From assembly GCF_018364065.1 (NCBI RefSeq), contig NZ_JAGZMO010000004.1, positions 248,001 to 312,000 on the forward strand: 64,000 bases of DNA, written 5' to 3'. Of the stretch, positions 60,952 to 64,000 are shown one piece after another. This DNA comes from Veillonella sp. (GTDB lineage: Bacteria; Bacillota; Negativicutes; Veillonellales; Veillonellaceae). The notes under the pieces are model-generated. The model saw nothing but the letters and a program-made list of their open reading frames with translations, was not told where the DNA came from and searched no databases. Numbering within the stretch: the stretch's first letter is position 1; every line of letters begins with the position of its first letter. The translations under genes were made by a program, and so were the position numbers.

Positions 60952-60980
60952 TTGTTAATGTATTGACAGACTTATATAAT
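60952..60980 (+). promoter_or_regulatory. Promoter of the ydbC-like gene
   Basis: TTGTTA (60952-60957), 17-bp spacer, TATAAT (60975-60980). A second -35-like TTGACA at 60963 lacks a matching -10. Confidence 0.5.
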
Positions 60981-61016
60981 TAAGCTAGAGTATAAAAATA
61001 GATAAGGAGGGTTACT

Positions 61017-61319
61017 ATGGCAGTAGTAAATTTTGAAATATACAAAGTATTAGGGACTTTATCTGAAAACAAAGACGGTTGGAAAAAGCAGTTAACTTGT
61101 ACAAGCTGGGGTCGTTACAATCCTAAATTCGATTTGCGCTCCTGGGACAGTGAATATAATGGCATGACAAAGGGTATTACTTTGTCTTTGGAAGAAATTA
61201 TCGCATTGCGCGATCTTTTAAATGAAGTGGATTTGGAAGAAGCCATGGAAGAATCTTTAAAAGAAAGAGCGGAAGCGAAAGCAGCTGAAAAAGAAGCGGA
61301 AAAGAACGCTGAAGAATAA
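61017..61319 (+). CDS. YdbC/PC4-like single-stranded nucleic acid binding protein
   Basis: 100 residues. The core (about 3-70) matches YdbC, a bacterial relative of eukaryotic coactivator PC4: NFEIYKVLGTLSE, GWKKQLTCTSW, PKFDLRSWD and MTKGITLSLEE. The fold is a beta sheet plus helix that dimerises and binds single-stranded DNA. A highly charged Glu/Ala/Lys tail (about 72-100) is added. Strong AGGAGG site and own promoter. Confidence 0.88.
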   Translation: MAVVNFEIYKVLGTLSENKDGWKKQLTCTSWGRYNPKFDLRSWDSEYNGMTKGITLSLEEIIALRDLLNEVDLEEAMEESLKERAEAKAAEKEAEKNAEE

Positions 61320-61445
61320 TAGAAAAAGCGCTTAAAATCAGTGTTAAAAGCGCATCGTAAATTTTATGTCCAACAGTTGCATAAAGTGATTGACCATGAT
61401 ATAATCAATAGGCATAGTTTTGGACAGTGAAAAGAGGTGTATAGA

Positions 61446-61643
61446 ATGAAACAAGGAATTCATCCTAATTATGGTGAAGCTACCGTAACTTGCGGTTGTG
61501 GCAATACATTTAAAACCGGTTCTGTGAAAAAAGATCTTCGCGTAGACGTATGTTCCGCCTGCCATCCGTTCTTCACAGGACAGCAACGTACTGCTCAAGC
61601 TCGCGGTCGTATCGAACAATTCAACAAGCGTTACGGTAAATAA
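61446..61643 (+). CDS. rpmE: Ribosomal protein L31 (zinc form)
   Basis: 65 residues from the ATG at 61446 (AAAGAGGTG upstream). Cys16, Cys18, Cys36 and Cys39 (TCGCGNTF, VCSACHPFFTG) form the zinc site, so this is the zinc-dependent C+ paralogue. It bridges the two ribosome subunits. A UUCG hairpin follows, then DUF1385 and prfA, a common Firmicute order. Confidence 0.97.
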   Translation: MKQGIHPNYGEATVTCGCGNTFKTGSVKKDLRVDVCSACHPFFTGQQRTAQARGRIEQFNKRYGK

Positions 61644-61672
61644 TTACTGTAGTCTAGCTATACAAATAATGC

Positions 61673-61692
61673 GGCAGAGCTTCGGCTCTGCC
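61673..61692 (+). other. UUCG-capped hairpin after rpmE
   Basis: GGCAGAGC-TTCG-GCTCTGCC, an 8-bp perfect stem with a C(UUCG)G loop, followed by TATATTTG. A partial terminator or mRNA end protector; the same design follows acpP. Confidence 0.7.
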
Positions 61693-61719
61693 TATATTTG
61701 TTTATGAGAGGAGACGCTT

Positions 61720-62607
61720 TTGACTAAGAAGAGAGTTAAGAAATTCGTAGGAGGCCAGGCTGTCATTGAAGGTGTAATGATGCGCGGCCCAAAACATACA
61801 GCCACAGCTGTGCGTGAAGCGGACGGGAATATTGTGGTAGATACGTATGACACCACATCGATCAGCGATACGTATCCTATCTTGAAGAAGCCCTTATTGC
61901 GCGGTTGTGTAGCTCTTTATGAATCTTTGGTCATCGGCATGAAGGCGTTGGCTTTCTCGGCGAAAGCGGCCGGTGAAGACGAAGAAGAAATGACGAGCAA
62001 GGAAATTGCGTTGACTATGGTGTTTTCCACTGTAGCGGCCATCGCCCTGTTTTTAGCATTGCCAACCTATGCGGCAAAGTTAATTCCGGGCATTGGTGAT
62101 AATCATTTCGTATTAAATATTGTGGAAGGGAATATCCGCCTCATTCTGTTTTTGCTCTATGTGTGGGGCATTGGCCAGACAAAGGACATTCAACGCGTAT
62201 TCCAATATCATGGTGCGGAGCATAAAACGATTCATACGTATGAAGACGATGAACCGCTTACCGTAGAAAACGTACGTCGCCACTCGCGTTTACACGCCCG
62301 TTGCGGCACTAATTTTTTGATGATAGTAATGGTAACCAGTATTTTCGTATTTGCATTTTTAGGCTGGCCAAGTCTTTGGGAACGTATTCTTTCCCGCGTA
62401 ATACTCATGCCGGTTGTAGCAGGCATTGCTTATGAAGTCATTCGCCTGGCAGGCCGCAGTGACAGCGGGATTGTTAAGTTTTTCATCGCCCCCGGACTTT
62501 GGCTTCAATATATGACGACCAGAGAACCTGACGACGATCAGATTGAAGTGGCCATTAAAGCCCTGGAATCTGTACGTCCTGCCGAAGCTGATGCGTACGA
62601 AAGTTGA
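61720..62607 (+). CDS. DUF1385 membrane protein
   Basis: 295 residues from the TTG at 61720 with GAGAGGAGA upstream. FVGGQAVIEGVMMRGPK at the start and FQYHGAEHKTIHTYE with HPRCGT-like RLHARCGTNFL are the DUF1385 hallmarks (YqhQ in Bacillus). About four membrane segments (for example 105-120, 140-155, 200-220, 225-245). His and Cys residues suggest a metal site. Function unknown. It sits between rpmE and prfA as in many Firmicutes. Confidence 0.9.
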   Translation: MTKKRVKKFVGGQAVIEGVMMRGPKHTATAVREADGNIVVDTYDTTSISDTYPILKKPLLRGCVALYESLVIGMKALAFSAKAAGEDEEEMTSKEIALTMVFSTVAAIALFLALPTYAAKLIPGIGDNHFVLNIVEGNIRLILFLLYVWGIGQTKDIQRVFQYHGAEHKTIHTYEDDEPLTVENVRRHSRLHARCGTNFLMIVMVTSIFVFAFLGWPSLWERILSRVILMPVVAGIAYEVIRLAGRSDSGIVKFFIAPGLWLQYMTTREPDDDQIEVAIKALESVRPAEADAYES

Positions 62608-62643
62608 TAGAATATATTTGTACCTGAAAGGGGTATGCGGTCG

Positions 62644-63729
62644 ATGGTATTAGTTGATAAACTACAAGTAATTGAAGATAAATATATGGACTTGGAGCAG
62701 CGCATTAGTGACCCTGAGGTAATTGCCCGTCAACAAGAGTGGCAAAAATTGACGCGCCAGCATGCAAGTCTCACTGAAACGGTGACTACATTCAGAGAAT
62801 ATAAAACCGTGCTTCAAGGCATTGATGAAGCTCTTGAAGTGTTGGAAGACAAGTCTATGGATGAAGAGTTCCGTGAAATGGCGCAGGAAGAATTAAAAGA
62901 GTTAAAAGAACGTAAAGAAGTGTTGGAAGAACAGCTTCACATTCTTTTACTTCCAAAAGATCCTAATGATGAAAAGAACGTAATCGTGGAAATTCGCGGT
63001 GGTGCCGGCGGTGACGAAGCCGCTTTGTTCGCCGGGGATTTATTCCGCATGTACACAAAATATGCGGAAGCACAGGGATGGCGTTGTGAAATCATCGATG
63101 CGAACGCACCTGAATTGGGTGGTTTCAAAGAAGTGGTGTTCTCTGTAGACGGCAACAGTGCTTATTCGAAATTGAAGTTCGAAAGCGGTGTACATCGTGT
63201 ACAGCGCGTACCGGAAACTGAATCTTCCGGACGTATTCACACATCCACTGTAACCGTAGCCGTATTGCCGGAAGCGGAAGATATTGATATTGAAATCAAC
63301 GATAAAGATTTGCAAATCGATACGTATTGCGCCAGCGGTGCGGGCGGACAGCACGTTAACCGTACGGAATCGGCTGTTCGTATTACCCACAAACCTACAG
63401 GTATCGTTGTAGCCTGTCAGGATGAACGTTCACAATTAAAAAATAAAGATAAGGCAATGCGCGTTTTGCGTGCTAAGTTGCAAGATAAAGCGGAACAGGA
63501 AGCGGCTGCCAGTGTGGCGGCGGACCGTAAGAGCCAGGTGGGCACAGGTGACCGAAGCGAACGTATTCGCACCTACAATTTCCCACAAGGCCGTGTAACG
63601 GATCATCGCATTAACTTAACCCTTTATAAATTAGATCAGGTTTTAAATGGCGATTTGGATGAATTAATCCAAGCTTTAATTGCCGCCGATCAGGCAGCTA
63701 AGATGCAGGAGACGGATAACAATGCCTAA
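62644..63729 (+). CDS. prfA: Peptide chain release factor 1
   Basis: 361 residues from the ATG at 62644; AAAGGGG is 10 nt upstream but only one nt from the in-frame ATG at 62635, so the second start is preferred. GAGGQHVNRTESAVR holds the peptidyl-hydrolysis GGQ motif, and the recognition region follows the RF1 pattern (GVHRVQRVPETESSGRIHTS, given in part by HRVQRVPETE). It ends translation at UAA and UAG. prmC, its methyltransferase, overlaps its end by 8 nt. Confidence 0.95.
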   Translation: MVLVDKLQVIEDKYMDLEQRISDPEVIARQQEWQKLTRQHASLTETVTTFREYKTVLQGIDEALEVLEDKSMDEEFREMAQEELKELKERKEVLEEQLHILLLPKDPNDEKNVIVEIRGGAGGDEAALFAGDLFRMYTKYAEAQGWRCEIIDANAPELGGFKEVVFSVDGNSAYSKLKFESGVHRVQRVPETESSGRIHTSTVTVAVLPEAEDIDIEINDKDLQIDTYCASGAGGQHVNRTESAVRITHKPTGIVVACQDERSQLKNKDKAMRVLRAKLQDKAEQEAAASVAADRKSQVGTGDRSERIRTYNFPQGRVTDHRINLTLYKLDQVLNGDLDELIQALIAADQAAKMQETDNNA

Positions 63730-64000
63730 GGAGCTATGGACAATTGGCCGACTGCTCCAATGGACAGAGCAGTATTTTCGCAATAAGGGCGTCGAATCAA
63801 GTCGCCTTGATGGGGAAGTACTGCTTTCTCATATATTAGGGGTGGACCGGATTTACTTGTATACTCATTACGACCAACCGCTGACCAAAGAAGAGTTGGA
63901 TAAATTCCGCCCCCTCGTCATTGAACGAGGCGACGGTTTCAGTGTGGCGGCCGTTATTGGGAAAAAAGAATTTATGGGCCTCACGTTTAACGTATCAAAA
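63722..64000 (+). CDS. prmC: Release factor glutamine methyltransferase PrmC, 5' part
   Basis: The window ends after 93 codons. The visible part is the N-terminal helical domain (WTIGRLLQWTEQYF, SSRLDGEVLLSHIL) up to GKKEFMGLTFNV, which precedes the SAM domain. PrmC methylates the Gln of the GGQ motif of release factors. Its ATG at 63722 lies inside prfA in another frame, with AGGAGA upstream. The NPPY catalytic motif lies beyond the window. Confidence 0.92.
   Translation, partial: MPKELWTIGRLLQWTEQYFRNKGVESSRLDGEVLLSHILGVDRIYLYTHYDQPLTKEELDKFRPLVIERGDGFSVAAVIGKKEFMGLTFNVSK

Overview
The window looks like a chromosomal stretch of a diderm Firmicute of the Negativicutes, most like Veillonella (inferred from gene content; no search was run). 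A Firmicute-type backbone (FapR-controlled fatty acid cluster, mraZ-led division and wall cluster with DUF881 and small basic protein before ftsZ, ThrE-type exporter, YdbC, DUF896, DUF1385) sits beside outer-membrane features: a signal-peptide beta-barrel protein after ftsZ and a secretin with a PilP-like partner. MurE carries the DNPR motif of meso-diaminopimelate ligases. No rRNA, tRNA, insertion sequence, prophage or CRISPR array was seen.

Layout. 1-2.5 kb: a junction of two 5'-truncated genes, then a DUF438/hemerythrin-like/PAS protein on the minus strand. 2.7-11.4 kb: fapR-plsX-fabH-fabK-fabD-fabG-acpP-(NPD family)-fabF-rnc, lipid synthesis running into RNase III. 11.5-24.6 kb: radical SAM protein, smc, ftsY, a small unknown gene, then uvrB, uvrA and uvrC, the full UvrABC excision set. 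24.8-39.6 kb: single genes and pairs (brnQ, two sugar epimerases, a rubredoxin-DUF2231 fusion, a nucleoid protein, YbaK, RNase H, pgi, PilP-like plus secretin, ABC-F, gluQRS, a CoA-binding protein, thioredoxin). 39.8-41.1 kb: thrE on the minus strand. 41.5-55.6 kb: the dcw cluster mraZ-rsmH-ftsL-murE-murF-mraY-murD-murG-murC-ddl-ftsQ-DUF881-sbp-ftsZ. 55.7-64 kb: outer-membrane barrel, aminotransferase, DUF896, nth, a 520-residue unknown, ydbC, rpmE, DUF1385, prfA and the start of prmC.

The dcw cluster makes the UDP-MurNAc-pentapeptide and lipid II steps (MurC-F, Ddl, MraY, MurG) next to the divisome parts FtsL, FtsQ and FtsZ, but it has no ftsI, ftsW, murB or ftsA, and its FtsZ has almost no C-terminal linker.

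The most unusual signal is structural. At least ten short degenerate tandem-repeat arrays with 16-36 bp units, each of different sequence, lie in the spacers. Several begin inside the last codons of a gene and duplicate its stop codon region (truncated hydrolase, brnQ, thrE, aminotransferase, DUF896). One such array is translated as a 10-residue repeat at the N-terminus of gluQRS. Other candidates for follow-up are a riboswitch-like attenuated leader before nth, a structured leader before ftsZ, a palindrome just downstream of the pgi promoter and an 89-nt nested hairpin between convergent genes.
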